The position numbers and the translations under genes are program-made. The notes beneath the pieces are model-generated. The model did no database searches and was not told the origin of the DNA. It saw only the letters and a program-made list of their open reading frames with translations. Source: Sphingorhabdus sp. EL138 (lineage in GTDB: Bacteria; Pseudomonadota; Alphaproteobacteria; Sphingomonadales; Sphingomonadaceae). Taken from it: a DNA stretch of 64,000 nt. Where the stretch lies: the NCBI RefSeq assembly GCF_945890115.1, contig NZ_CAMDCK010000002.1, positions 1-64,000 of the forward strand, read 5' to 3'. Positions 7,512-16,602 of the stretch are shown here, piece after piece; the stretch's first letter is position 1, and every line of letters begins with the position of its first letter.

Positions 7512-9140
7512 ATGAAAAAATGGAAATGGATCGGGGCCTTAATGCTGTTGATCGGCGCGGGCTATTTGGGTTTTCAGCAGTATAAAATCTATCTGCCCGG
7601 CATCATCGGTGAATGGCGTGAACCCATTGCCGCAAACCGTCCTATCAATTGGGCGCAGGGTCCTGCAGTCGCACCCGCGGGCAAGCGTCCGACCAATGTC
7701 ATCCTGATTGTCGTCGATGATCTAGGGGTGAACGACATTTCGCTACATGGCGGCGGGGTTGCCGGAGGCGCGGTGCCGACCCCCAATATTGATTCCATTG
7801 CCCAACAGGGCGTCAGCTTTGCCAATGGCTATGCCGCCAACGCCACCTGCTCGCCGTCGCGCGCAGCCTTGATGACGGGGCGTTATCCCACACGCTTCGG
7901 TTTTGAATTTACCTCTATTCCAGCGGCTTTTGCTTCAAACTTGGCGCATAATGATGGGCCCTCTCCCCATCCAACCATCTATCATGAAGAGCTGAACCGC
8001 GACCTGCCCGCTTATGCGGATATGGGGGTGCCCAATGCGGAGATCATGTTGCCTGAGGTGCTGAAGGCCAAGGGCTATCATAATATCCACATCGGCAAAT
8101 GGCATTTGGGTGAGGCCAAGCCATTGCGGCCAACGTCGCAGGGTTTTGACGAAAGCCTTGGCATGCGTGCCGGCGGGGATTTGTTCATGGCCGAAGATGA
8201 CCCGCAAGTCGTCAATGCAAAGCTGCCTTGGGACCCGATTGACCGCTTTTTATGGGCAAATCTACCCTATGCCGTCTATTGGGGGGATAGTCAGCGCTTT
8301 CGCCCCAAAGGCCATTTGACCGATTATTTCACCGACAATGCATTGGCCGCGATTGACGCAAACAAGAACCGGCCCTTTTTCATGTATCTTGCGTATAATG
8401 CGCCGCACACCCCGTTGCAGGCGCTGAAATCAGATTATGACGCCCTGCCGCAGATCAAAGACCATACCCAGCGCGTCTATGGCGCGATGATGCGCCAATT
8501 GGACCGGCGGATTGGCGATGTCCTGCAAAAACTGAAGGACACTGGCCTCGACAACAATACTTTAGTTATCTTTACCAGCGACAATGGCGGCGCGTGGTAC
8601 ACAGGTATAAAGGACCACAACACACCCTATCGCGGATATAAAGGCACCTTCTTCGAAGGCGGCATTCGCGTGCCGATGCTGATGCGCTGGCCGGGCAGAA
8701 TCGCGCCGGGGACCGTGCGCAATGATGTGGCGCAGCATCTGGATATGTTTGCAACAATTGCGGCGGCAACCGGCGCAAACCTGCCCAATGATCGCAAGAT
8801 GGACAGCTTCAACCTTTTGGGTACTGGGCCAAAACGCGACATCACTTTTTGGCGTTCGGGCCATTACCGCGTGGTCCGCGCAGGGGACTGGAAATTGCAG
8901 ATTTCCAAACGTCCCGAAAAGGCATGGCTATTCAACCTTGCCACCGACCCAACCGAGCAAGTCAATCTGGCCGCGAAAGACCCCGCGCGCGTGGCGGCAC
9001 TGCGCACGTTGATCGAAGCGCAAAATGCCGGACTTCCCCAACCGCTCTGGCCCGGCTTACTCGAAGGCGCGATCCGCATCGATGTGCCGCTCAATGCGCA
9101 ATGGAAGAAGAATCAGGAATATGTCTATTGGGCCAACTGA
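7512..9140 (+). CDS. Sulfatase, N-terminally membrane-anchored
   Basis: Type I sulfatase of 542 residues. A hydrophobic N-terminal segment (about 5-22) without a clear cleavage motif suggests a signal anchor with the catalytic domain in the periplasm. The metal site is read in VILIVVDDLG (D69/D70). The formylglycine signature is C113-S-P-S-R117, followed by AALMTGRYP; NIHIGKWHLG and FTSDNGG supply other conserved active-site residues. Like the sulfatase at 2158 it needs FGE, encoded at 4924. It is the last gene of the operon starting at 6581. Substrate unknown; it is only distantly similar to the 2158 enzyme. Confidence 0.9.
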   Translation: MKKWKWIGALMLLIGAGYLGFQQYKIYLPGIIGEWREPIAANRPINWAQGPAVAPAGKRPTNVILIVVDDLGVNDISLHGGGVAGGAVPTPNIDSIAQQGVSFANGYAANATCSPSRAALMTGRYPTRFGFEFTSIPAAFASNLAHNDGPSPHPTIYHEELNRDLPAYADMGVPNAEIMLPEVLKAKGYHNIHIGKWHLGEAKPLRPTSQGFDESLGMRAGGDLFMAEDDPQVVNAKLPWDPIDRFLWANLPYAVYWGDSQRFRPKGHLTDYFTDNALAAIDANKNRPFFMYLAYNAPHTPLQALKSDYDALPQIKDHTQRVYGAMMRQLDRRIGDVLQKLKDTGLDNNTLVIFTSDNGGAWYTGIKDHNTPYRGYKGTFFEGGIRVPMLMRWPGRIAPGTVRNDVAQHLDMFATIAAATGANLPNDRKMDSFNLLGTGPKRDITFWRSGHYRVVRAGDWKLQISKRPEKAWLFNLATDPTEQVNLAAKDPARVAALRTLIEAQNAGLPQPLWPGLLEGAIRIDVPLNAQWKKNQEYVYWAN

Positions 9141-9197
9141 TCGCGTAGGGATGCGAAGAAGCGGTTATTAGAGCAGGTTACCGTAATTCTTAATATG

Positions 9198-9250
9198 GTT
9201 CACGCAGAGGCGCGGAGGGCGCAGAGCCCAGCCGCAGAGGGCGTAGAGGC
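9198..9250. repeat. Short imperfect CGCAGAGG-type repeats
   Basis: Intergenic DNA (gap 9141-9611) with iterated CGCAGAGG, GCGCAGAG, CGCAGAGG and CGTAGAGG units following TTCACGCAGAGG. This kind of purine-rich intergenic repeat is frequent in sphingomonad genomes. No gene is supported here. Confidence 0.5.
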
Positions 9251-9278
9251 CAGCCCGCCGTCCCGAACATACTCCCCT

Positions 9279-9380
9279 TCGTTACCCTGAACTTGTTTCA
9301 GGGTCTTAATTTTCAACGTCTCAGAATTAATATCCTGGAACGTCAGTCACCGCAGGTGAAACAAGTTCAGGATGACGAAA
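9279..9380. repeat. Palindromic intergenic repeat (CCCTGAACTTG family), copy 1
   Basis: The left end, GTTACCCTGAACTTG with TTTCAGGGT, folds on itself. The right end (about 9357-9376) is GAAACAAGTTCAGGATGACG and is inverted relative to the left. Related copies lie at 43573-43709 and 63137-63229. The remainder of the gap 9141-9611 shows no further feature beyond the GMC-gene ribosome binding site. Confidence 0.7.
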
Positions 9381-9611
9381 GAGTGGCGTTGCTCCTATCA
9401 TTACGGCGACAGGAGCTAATGTGCATGGCCACCCCGAAAACCCCCACCAACACTCCCATCAACACAGTCTCGACTTTGCCCCTACCCAACGGCTATGGCG
9501 TTGGCATGCGTGCACACACCCATTCTGCAATCGTCCTTTTGTCTGGCGGTATTTTTACCGACAACCTAACGCGCGCGCAGCATGGGGGCGCGGCGGAACT
9601 GGAGTCCATAT

Positions 9612-11279
9612 ATGCCCGCTCTTGAGGCCGCAGATTATATCATTGTCGGCGCAGGGTCGGCTGGGTGCGTATTGGCGGACCGGTTAAGTGCCGATGGCAC
9701 GCATAAGGTCGCGTTGCTGGAATATGGCGGCAGTGACCGCTCGGTCTTGATTCAGATGCCCGCCGCGCTTGCCTATCCCATGAACACCAAAAGGTGGAAT
9801 TGGGGGTATGAAAGCGAGCCGGAGCCGCATTTGAACAACCGACGCCTGAACTGCCCGCGCGGTAAGGGCTTGGGCGGTTCCTCCTCTATCAACGGCCTTG
9901 TCTATGTGCGCGGCAATGCGCTCGATTTTGAACATTGGAAAGAAGAGGAAGGCGCAAGCGGATGGGGCTATGCCGATGTCCTGCCTTATTTCAAACGCGC
10001 CGAAGGCCGGGCCGAAGGTGGCAACGAATATCGCGGCGGCGATGGTCCCTTGTCGACCAATTATGGCCCGCTCGACAATCCGCTGCATCAGGCTTGGCTC
10101 GATTCGGCGCAGCAAGCGGGCTACAACCTGACCGAGGATTATAACGGCTATGCCCAAGAAGGCTTTGGCCGGATGGACATGACGGTACGGGACGGCACGC
10201 GCTGTTCGGCGGCGAAGGCCTATTTATATGAAGCGCGCAAACGGCCCAATCTGAAAGTCATAGAAAAGGCGCTTGTCACCCGCATCCTGTTTGACGGTAC
10301 GCGCGCCATTGGGGTGGAGTATGAACGCGCAGGCCAATTGCATCAGGTGCACGCGGCCCGCGAAGTCATCCTGTCGGGCGGCCCCATCAATTCGGTTCAG
10401 TTGCTTAAGCTTTCCGGCATTGGCCCGGCCGAGGAGTTAAAAGCGCATGCCATAGAAGTGCGCGCCGACCGGCCGGGTGTAGGCGCGAACCTGCAGGATC
10501 ATCTGGAATTTTATTTCCAAATGGCCTGCACCCAACCAATCACTTTATACGGCAAGGCCAATCTTCTGGGTAAAGCGATGGTCGGTGCGCAATGGTTATT
10601 GGGGCGGTCGGGATTGGGGGCGTCAAACCAGTTTGAAAGCTGCGGCTTTATCCGCAGCCGCGCCGGTATCAAATATCCGGATATCCAATATCATTTCTTT
10701 CCCATGGCGATCAATTATGACGGATCGTCGCTGGCATCCGAACATGGCTTTCAAGCCCATGTCGGCCCGATGCGGTCCAAAAGCCGTGGCACGGTCACGC
10801 TCAAAAGCGCAGACCCGCATGACAAACCCAAAATCCTGTTCAATTATATGAGCCATCCCGACGATTGGACAGACATGCGGGCCTGCGTGCGGTTGACGCG
10901 GGAGATTTTTCAACAGCCCGCCTTTGCGCCCTTTCGCGGACGTGAAATAAAACCCGGCGCGGACATTGTCACCGATGCGCAGATTGACGCCTTCATTGCC
11001 GAACATGTCGAAAGCGCGCTGCACCCCAGTTGCACCTGCAAGATGGGCAGTCCGCGTGACCCGATGGCCGTGGTCGACCCCGAATTGCGTGTCATCGGTG
11101 TCCAAGGGCTGCGCGTCGTGGACAGCGGTGTGATGCCAACCATCACCACGGGCAACCTAAATGCGCCGACAATCATGATCGGGGAAAAGGCGGCCGATCA
11201 TATCTTGGGCAAGCCGATGCTCGCCCCGTCGAATGCACCATTTTACGTCTCGCCAAATTGGGATATTGCGCAACGATGA
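9612..11279 (+). CDS. GMC-family FAD oxidoreductase (choline dehydrogenase-like)
   Basis: A GGAG at 9601 supports the ATG at 9612, giving 555 residues. The N-terminal dinucleotide fold is read as DYIIVGAGSAGCVLADRLS. The GMC signature around GKGLGGSSSINGLVYVRG follows near residue 90. The C-terminal active-site region has ALHPSCTCKMG (catalytic His) and GNLNAPTIMIGEKAAD with the conserved Asn. It would oxidise an alcohol to an aldehyde with flavin. It has no signal peptide. The stop overlaps the next gene by 4 bases, so the two flavoproteins are probably one unit. Substrate unknown: many sphingomonad GMC enzymes act on aliphatic or polyether alcohols. Confidence 0.88.
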   Translation: MPALEAADYIIVGAGSAGCVLADRLSADGTHKVALLEYGGSDRSVLIQMPAALAYPMNTKRWNWGYESEPEPHLNNRRLNCPRGKGLGGSSSINGLVYVRGNALDFEHWKEEEGASGWGYADVLPYFKRAEGRAEGGNEYRGGDGPLSTNYGPLDNPLHQAWLDSAQQAGYNLTEDYNGYAQEGFGRMDMTVRDGTRCSAAKAYLYEARKRPNLKVIEKALVTRILFDGTRAIGVEYERAGQLHQVHAAREVILSGGPINSVQLLKLSGIGPAEELKAHAIEVRADRPGVGANLQDHLEFYFQMACTQPITLYGKANLLGKAMVGAQWLLGRSGLGASNQFESCGFIRSRAGIKYPDIQYHFFPMAINYDGSSLASEHGFQAHVGPMRSKSRGTVTLKSADPHDKPKILFNYMSHPDDWTDMRACVRLTREIFQQPAFAPFRGREIKPGADIVTDAQIDAFIAEHVESALHPSCTCKMGSPRDPMAVVDPELRVIGVQGLRVVDSGVMPTITTGNLNAPTIMIGEKAADHILGKPMLAPSNAPFYVSPNWDIAQR

Positions 11280-12640
11280 TAGAAACCATACTCGAACCCG
11301 CCCGCAATATTGATGTGATCCGCCACACCGACGTTCTCGTCGTGGGTTCGGGGCCCGGTGGGCTTGCCGCAGCGTTGGCATCGGCGCGCGCGGGCGTCGA
11401 GACCACCTTGCTCGAACGTTATGGCTGTTTCGGCGGCAATATCACGCAGGTCGGCGTGGAGGGCTTCGCATGGTATCGGCACCCCGCCACAATCGACAGC
11501 GAAGGCATCGGGCGCGAGTTTGAAGACCGCGCCAAATTGATGGGCGCAGCCATGCCCGAGCCGCAATCGATCAGCCACAGCCTGGATGCCGAAGCGTTCA
11601 AATTTGTCGCAGATACTTTGGTTGAAGAAGCAGGCGTCATCCCGATGCTGCACCGATTATGTGTGGCCCCGATCATGGATGGCAACATAATCCGCGGCGT
11701 GATTGTGGAGAGTAAGGCGGGCCGTGAAGCGATCCTTGCCAAACGTGTGATTGACGCGACAGGGGACGCCGACATTGCCCATAGGGCTGGCGCGCCAACG
11801 CATAAGCATCCGGTGGACGAAATGATGTCGGTCTCAGTCATGTTTTCCATGTGCGGCGTGAACAAAACGCGGTTCATCGATGCGGTGAAGGCCGACCCGC
11901 AAACCTATGGCGACTGGGCCGTGGGCGGGGAGTGGGAAGTGATCACCAGCGGTAAAGAGGATGAAATGTTCTCGCCCTTTCTACGCAAGCCGTTTCAAAA
12001 GGCGTTGGAGGCTGGCCTGATACCGGACAGCGTTAAGACCATGGCTGGCACTTGGGGCACCGTGTCGGATCAGGGGGATTTGACCTATCTCAACATGTGT
12101 CATTTATATCTGGACGGCACCGACCCCGATGCGCTGACGCATGGTGAAATGGCAGGGCGTAAGCAGGCGATGCACGCCATATCAGCGTTGCAGGCGTTCA
12201 TGCCGGGTTGCGAGGATGCCAAGCTGCGTAACTTTGGCATGACGTTAGGCATTCGCGATACGCGCAAGATTGATGCGGTCTACAACATGACCGCCGACGA
12301 TGTGATGGAGCAAGGCCGTTTTGACGATAGCATCGGCATCTTCCCGGAATTTATCGATGGCTATGGCTATCTTATTTTGCCGACCACTGGCCGCTATTTC
12401 CAATTGCCTTATCGGTCGATGTTACCCAAAAATGTCCGGCATTTGATTACCGCTGGCCGCGTGATTGGTGGCGACAAGGTCAGCCATGCTGCGGTCCGGA
12501 ACATGATGTGTTGCGCGGTTGCTGGGCAAGGCGCAGGCGTTGCCGCCGCCTTGGCCGTCAAGTCCGACCGGGACTTTTGCGCGGTCGACATCAGCGCCGT
12601 GCAACAAGAACTCCGCCGCCAAGGTGCGCGCATTTTCTAA
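11276..12640 (+). CDS. FAD-dependent oxidoreductase (FAD_oxidored type)
   Basis: The ATG at 11276 overlaps the GMC stop (ATGA) and gives 454 residues. The N-terminal flavin-binding fold reads DVLVVGSGPGGLAAALASARAG followed by an acidic residue at the end of the second strand and CFGGNITQVG. The C-terminal part has HLITAGRVIGGDKVSHAAVR and the A-V-GQGAGVAAALA helix typical of FAD-dependent dehydrogenases of the PF12831 kind. It is cytoplasmic. Translational coupling to the GMC gene suggests consecutive steps or a shared substrate; the reaction itself is not evident. Confidence 0.8.
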   Translation: MIETILEPARNIDVIRHTDVLVVGSGPGGLAAALASARAGVETTLLERYGCFGGNITQVGVEGFAWYRHPATIDSEGIGREFEDRAKLMGAAMPEPQSISHSLDAEAFKFVADTLVEEAGVIPMLHRLCVAPIMDGNIIRGVIVESKAGREAILAKRVIDATGDADIAHRAGAPTHKHPVDEMMSVSVMFSMCGVNKTRFIDAVKADPQTYGDWAVGGEWEVITSGKEDEMFSPFLRKPFQKALEAGLIPDSVKTMAGTWGTVSDQGDLTYLNMCHLYLDGTDPDALTHGEMAGRKQAMHAISALQAFMPGCEDAKLRNFGMTLGIRDTRKIDAVYNMTADDVMEQGRFDDSIGIFPEFIDGYGYLILPTTGRYFQLPYRSMLPKNVRHLITAGRVIGGDKVSHAAVRNMMCCAVAGQGAGVAAALAVKSDRDFCAVDISAVQQELRRQGARIF

Positions 12641-12662
12641 CGCTTAGGGTTGGTTTGCAGCT

Positions 12663-14027
12663 TTACGAAGCGAGATCAGATTCCAGCGCCGCTTGGAGGC
12701 GTTTGCGGAACAGCAAGATGAGAATGCCGCCTGCCAGCGCAATCGCAGAATCCATGATCCAAAAAGTCGACGGGTGCATTTGGTCAAAATAGCTGCCTAT
12801 CCATCCCGCCAACACGTGGCCGATAAAGGGGGAAAGGAACGCAACGCCCATCAGGAAAGAGCCCATGCCCGCAGGCGCGGCCCTGCTGACGATGGCCAAA
12901 GTCGTTGGCCAATAATACATCCAAGCCAGCCCCATGATCAGCCAGCCAGCGATGGCCCATCCGGCGTCCACACTGTCCGGCGCGCTATGTCCCCAATTGC
13001 CATAAGCGAACAGAAGGGCGGCAAAGGCAATGATGGCGGAGCCAATACCGACCTTCGTCACGCTGCTGGGTTCGCTGCCGCGCTTTGCCTGCCATGCCCA
13101 AAACATAACCAACGCAGGGGCCGCCAATATCGCGCCGATGGAATCCATCGATGCAAACCAACTCGATGGCACCTCGCCCAGCGATGTCGCCAAATTCACA
13201 TATTGATCGACCCACAAGATGCCGATGCTCCACACCATTGGGTAAGCGATTTCCGCAGGTATCGTTAGCGCAATCACCAATAAAAGGACCGCTAAGCGTT
13301 TCTTCTCTTGGCGCGTTAATGGCGGATTGCTCTCGCGCTTGCGTGCCACCGGACGATCATCGGGCAAATGGCGCTGCCCCAAGACATAAGCGAGCAGCGC
13401 AATCAACATCAAGGCCGCGGCAACCGCGAACCCGGCATGCCAACCATAGAGCGCCGCAACCAATCCAGTGACGAGCGGCCCACTCGCCGCGCCGATGCAA
13501 ATCCCGGTCGAAAAAATGGTGAAGCCGCGTGACCGCATGGATTCATCCGATTTGGGGTATAATGCGCCGACCTGCGCAGAAATATTCCCCTTCAAAAATC
13601 CCGACCCAAGGATCAGAAGCAAGAGCGCCAACAGAAAGCTGGCATAAAAGGACATCGCCAGATGCCCCGCGCTCATCAAGACTACGCCGAGCATTACCGT
13701 GCGCTTTGCGCCCAATATCCGGTCGGCAACCCATCCCCCAACGATCGGCGTGAAATAGACAAGGCCCGCATACCAACCATAAATGATCGCCGAAAAAGCA
13801 ACGTCGCTCATCGGTCCGCGAAATTCGAACATATTACGCAGTGTTGCCAGCCCAATGACCTGCGCCGCATTTTCAGGCAGCAGCACTTCTTTCACCATAT
13901 ACAGCGTGAGCAGCGCAGACATGCCGTAAAAGGAAAAGCGTTCCCACATTTCGGTGAAGGATAAATAAAATAAGCCTTTGGGGTGACCGGATGGCTGGCC
14001 AATTGCGGCTTGTTCGATCCTGCCCAC
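12663..14027 (-). CDS. POT/PTR-type peptide transporter (MFS)
   Basis: Proton-coupled oligopeptide transporter family member with 12 or more hydrophobic segments. The family signature ExxERFxxYG appears as EMWERFSFYGMSALLTLYM near residue 27, followed by YGWYAGLVYFTPIVGGWVADR. The longest frame begins at a GTG at 14051; I prefer the GTG at 14027 because GGGGGAATAAGC precedes it and the N-terminus then matches family length (454 residues). It would import di/tripeptides or related small molecules across the inner membrane. It converges on the flavoprotein pair. Confidence 0.8.
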   Translation of the reverse strand: MGRIEQAAIGQPSGHPKGLFYLSFTEMWERFSFYGMSALLTLYMVKEVLLPENAAQVIGLATLRNMFEFRGPMSDVAFSAIIYGWYAGLVYFTPIVGGWVADRILGAKRTVMLGVVLMSAGHLAMSFYASFLLALLLLILGSGFLKGNISAQVGALYPKSDESMRSRGFTIFSTGICIGAASGPLVTGLVAALYGWHAGFAVAAALMLIALLAYVLGQRHLPDDRPVARKRESNPPLTRQEKKRLAVLLLVIALTIPAEIAYPMVWSIGILWVDQYVNLATSLGEVPSSWFASMDSIGAILAAPALVMFWAWQAKRGSEPSSVTKVGIGSAIIAFAALLFAYGNWGHSAPDSVDAGWAIAGWLIMGLAWMYYWPTTLAIVSRAAPAGMGSFLMGVAFLSPFIGHVLAGWIGSYFDQMHPSTFWIMDSAIALAGGILILLFRKRLQAALESDLAS

Positions 14028-14416
14028 GCTTATTCCCCCCCAGATATGCACCGCGCCCCTAGCCGCGCCTGTATCTATGCCCGCTTAGAACAGAGGCGCA
14101 AGGGAATGATGGCGGCAGCGTATCGGAGCCTAGGAAGAACCGATGCGCAACGACGCAGCAGGCGGCCATCTTTGCGCGCGTAGCATCTGCAAGACACTAT
14201 CAAGGATATAATTGTTTTTGGATATATTTTTCTCGGTGTGACATTTGCTGCCATTGCGCCACTTGGGGGGATCATATATGGTTAACGCGTGTATGCGATT
14301 GTAAAAATGGCGTTGATGGTCAAATAGTTGACGTTAAAGTTAAAATAAGGGACAATGCGGACTCGCGGTCCAAGTCGTTAGTATCTTGAAATCAGATTCG
14401 GGCGTGAAAAAATTTT
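14028..14416. other. Intergenic region with a short inverted repeat (14319-14332)
   Basis: No convincing gene lies in this divergent gap between the transporter and the response regulator. The right part is AT-rich, as expected of a promoter for the response regulator. GTCAA-ATAG-TTGAC at 14319-14332 is a perfect 5-base-arm inverted repeat about 85 bases ahead of the response regulator start and may be an operator. Confidence 0.4.
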
Positions 14417-15289
14417 ATGGACGTCAGCAACGCAAACAGTGACATGGCCATTAGCAATTTATCCAAGGGCTGCTCCATTCTTGTGGTCGACGATGACTCA
14501 GCCTGTCTCGAAGAATATTGCGATGCGATAGAAAATTTGGGGTATACCGTAATATCCGCCACAAGCGCACCCGACGCATTGAAACAAATCGCGGAGTCGC
14601 CAGAGATCGGTGTTGTCATTACCGACCTTGAAATGCCAACTATGGATGGCATTTCATTATTGTCTGAAATTTCCAACCGCTTCTCGCCACATCGACCTAT
14701 TGTTACCCTAGCACTTACGGGGCATTCGAGTTTGCAAGTCGCGACCAAAGCGATGCAATCGCAAGCGATAGATTTGCTGAGTAAGCCAGTGTCGATGGAG
14801 CAAATGGCCGAGGCATTGCGCCGGGCATCCGTGCATTATTTTGCGACGGCTTATCGGTTTCAGATCACGGCCCTGACCAAACGGCTTGATCCCCCAATCT
14901 TGCGCGACCCCTTGGCAGGACAGGAGGGTACACCAACGGAAGAAGAGCTTCAGGCGTTTACCCGCATGCTGTTAAAATTCCAGCATAATAGATCGAAATT
15001 TTTCGACCCAGCGGTGCTCGCGGGGCCGTCGTGGGAAATATTGCTGGATATTGGGGAAGCCACTTTGCGCGGGGAAGCTGTGCCGGCTTCCAGCGCATCG
15101 GCGTCCACACATGTTCCGCTCAGCACGGCGTTGCGGCATGTCAATAATCTTGTTGACGCTGGTCTCGTCCGGCGTTGGATTGACCCAACCGACAAGCGCC
15201 GCACATTGTTAGAGTTGGAGCCCGACGCCGTTAGCGCGATGCAGCGTTATTTGGAAACAGCTTGGAAATTGCACCCACTAAGCGAATAA
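14417..15289 (+). CDS. Response regulator with MarR-like winged-helix output domain
   Basis: The 290-residue product starts with a complete receiver domain (about 18-135). It shows the acidic triad in ILVVDDDS (D25-D27), phosphoacceptor D70 in VVITDLEMPTMDG, T101 in ALTGHS and K123-P124. After a linker, residues about 175-280 form a winged helix with PLSTALRHVNNLVDAGLVRRWIDPTDKRR, which reads like the recognition helix and wing of MarR-type regulators. This output differs from the usual OmpR, NarL or NtrC types. The same output pattern recurs in the separate protein at 15664-16203. No sensor kinase is adjacent; only the small DHp-like protein at 15323 is. Confidence 0.85.
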   Translation: MDVSNANSDMAISNLSKGCSILVVDDDSACLEEYCDAIENLGYTVISATSAPDALKQIAESPEIGVVITDLEMPTMDGISLLSEISNRFSPHRPIVTLALTGHSSLQVATKAMQSQAIDLLSKPVSMEQMAEALRRASVHYFATAYRFQITALTKRLDPPILRDPLAGQEGTPTEEELQAFTRMLLKFQHNRSKFFDPAVLAGPSWEILLDIGEATLRGEAVPASSASASTHVPLSTALRHVNNLVDAGLVRRWIDPTDKRRTLLELEPDAVSAMQRYLETAWKLHPLSE

Positions 15290-15322
15290 ACAGAATCCTG
15301 CCTGTCAGGAAATGATGGCGCG

Positions 15323-15607
15323 TTAGGCGCCTTTGGCTGGCCCTTGGTCTTCATCCTGCGTCTTCAAATTCTGCAAAAGGTCCGTCGCGCGGACCACCTG
15401 CTCCTCTATACGCATCACCTTCGCGAGCAAATATTCTGCATCCTCGGTCGAAGCGTTTCCCATTCGCGCACGGATATTCCCGCAGGACAGCCGGATGATG
15501 TTCAACGGCTGCATAAGGTCATGCAAAATTTTCGCGTCCACATCCTGAAGTCTGTTCATAGGCGCAATATAAAGCTTTGCTAAAATGTGTGAACTAAATT
15601 CATGCAC
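15323..15607 (-). CDS. Stand-alone histidine-kinase dimerisation (DHp/HisKA-like) protein
   Basis: This 94-residue product resembles the dimerisation and phosphoacceptor helices of a sensor kinase. The H-box is read in KILHDLMQPLNIIRLSCGN (H29), followed by a second helix with RIEEQVVRATDLLQNLK, as in HExxQPL-type kinases. No N, G1 or G2 boxes of an ATPase domain follow and there is no sensor domain. It could be a phosphotransfer protein, a phosphatase-like helper for the neighbouring response regulator, or a kinase remnant. A later start at M17 (15559) is possible. The genes converge on the response regulator with a 33-base gap. Confidence 0.6.
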   Translation of the reverse strand: MHEFSSHILAKLYIAPMNRLQDVDAKILHDLMQPLNIIRLSCGNIRARMGNASTEDAEYLLAKVMRIEEQVVRATDLLQNLKTQDEDQGPAKGA

Positions 15608-15663
15608 TTTGCGATATCATGGCGACAATCGCGGCATCATATAGCCCATATCGGGGCCGATGG

Positions 15664-16203
15664 TTACGACGCGATAGCCATATCTTTAAAGTTGTCGGTC
15701 AACAATGTACGCTGGATCTCGGCGCTGGCTTCTTCCGTCAGCCTTAGAAAAACGCGGCGCTGATCGTTCGGGTCATATTCCCGCTCGATGATTTTACGCT
15801 CCGTTAAAATGGCGAGATGCCGTAGCGCGGTTGTCACAGGTGAAAAGGACGCATGGCACGCGCTGGAAACGCTCGTCTGGAGTCCGGAATGCTGGCGCAC
15901 AAACAAATCGAGCAATATAAACCAGGCAGGGTCGGCGAAAAGATTGGCAACCGACACCAATCGCGAACGGCGCTTGGTAATCTCAAGAAGGTCCGCCGCC
16001 TTTTTCACCGCAATATGCGTTAAGGCGTTGCCCGTGGCTGCTGTGCTTGGCCGCACGTTTACGTCGTTGACATCTGCCTCTACTGTGCGCAGCATGTTCT
16101 CCAATTGCGCACGCGTCAGCTTAATCGGAACGTCAAAGGTGTGCATTTGGTCAGTCACATCCGTATTGCTCTGTGAATCAAACATATTTTCCCAGCCATC
16201 CAC
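15664..16203 (-). CDS. MarR-like winged-helix protein, related to the response-regulator output
   Basis: The 179-residue product has a predicted helical N-terminus and a winged helix at about 90-165 (FADPAWFILLDLFVRQ, then SPVTTALRHLAILTERKIIE and DPNDQRRVFLRLTEEA). Aligned by eye, this matches the C-terminal domain of the protein at 14417: PLSTALRH/SPVTTALRH, DPTDKRR/DPNDQRR. The two are therefore probably paralogous outputs, this one lacking the receiver. It lies 56 bases upstream of the DHp-like gene on the same strand. The DNA target is unknown. Confidence 0.75.
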   Translation of the reverse strand: MDGWENMFDSQSNTDVTDQMHTFDVPIKLTRAQLENMLRTVEADVNDVNVRPSTAATGNALTHIAVKKAADLLEITKRRSRLVSVANLFADPAWFILLDLFVRQHSGLQTSVSSACHASFSPVTTALRHLAILTERKIIEREYDPNDQRRVFLRLTEEASAEIQRTLLTDNFKDMAIAS

Positions 16204-16602
16204 ATCGCAGACAATATTGGTGCATGCGTTCGCAATGACCGCCGACGTTCCGCGTTTATTTCAAATGAATGTGGCAAAGTATCAATGCGACCCGATACTT
16301 ATACCCCATATTCAATTTGTTAGGCCGGGCGCACGTAAATGCACGGCATATCGCCGCCGGAACGGTAGTAAATATAGCCAATTTGAAACTATTTCGACAA
16401 ATTTAGCTTAAACTAGGGCTTAGAGGCATATTGTAAGAAGATGTAAATTCTTACTGTCCTAAAGATGCCATCAGCCTTTGGCGCCCTGTTGACCATATCT
16501 GGACCGGCCAAACGCGTTTTGCGCTCCACCTAAAGACGCATCAACGGCGTTCGATCAACCGCGCAATCCTTGTCAGTACCCCGAAAATGTCCTGAAGCTT
16601 AT
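16204..16602. other. Intergenic region with inverted repeat at 16433-16454
   Basis: No credible gene is visible here. The stretch is the upstream region of the MarR-like gene and the downstream region of the acyl-CoA dehydrogenase gene. GTAAGAA-N8-TTCTTAC at 16433-16454 is a perfect 7-base-arm inverted repeat in an AT-rich patch, with no T-run suited to a terminator. A regulatory site is possible. Confidence 0.4.
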
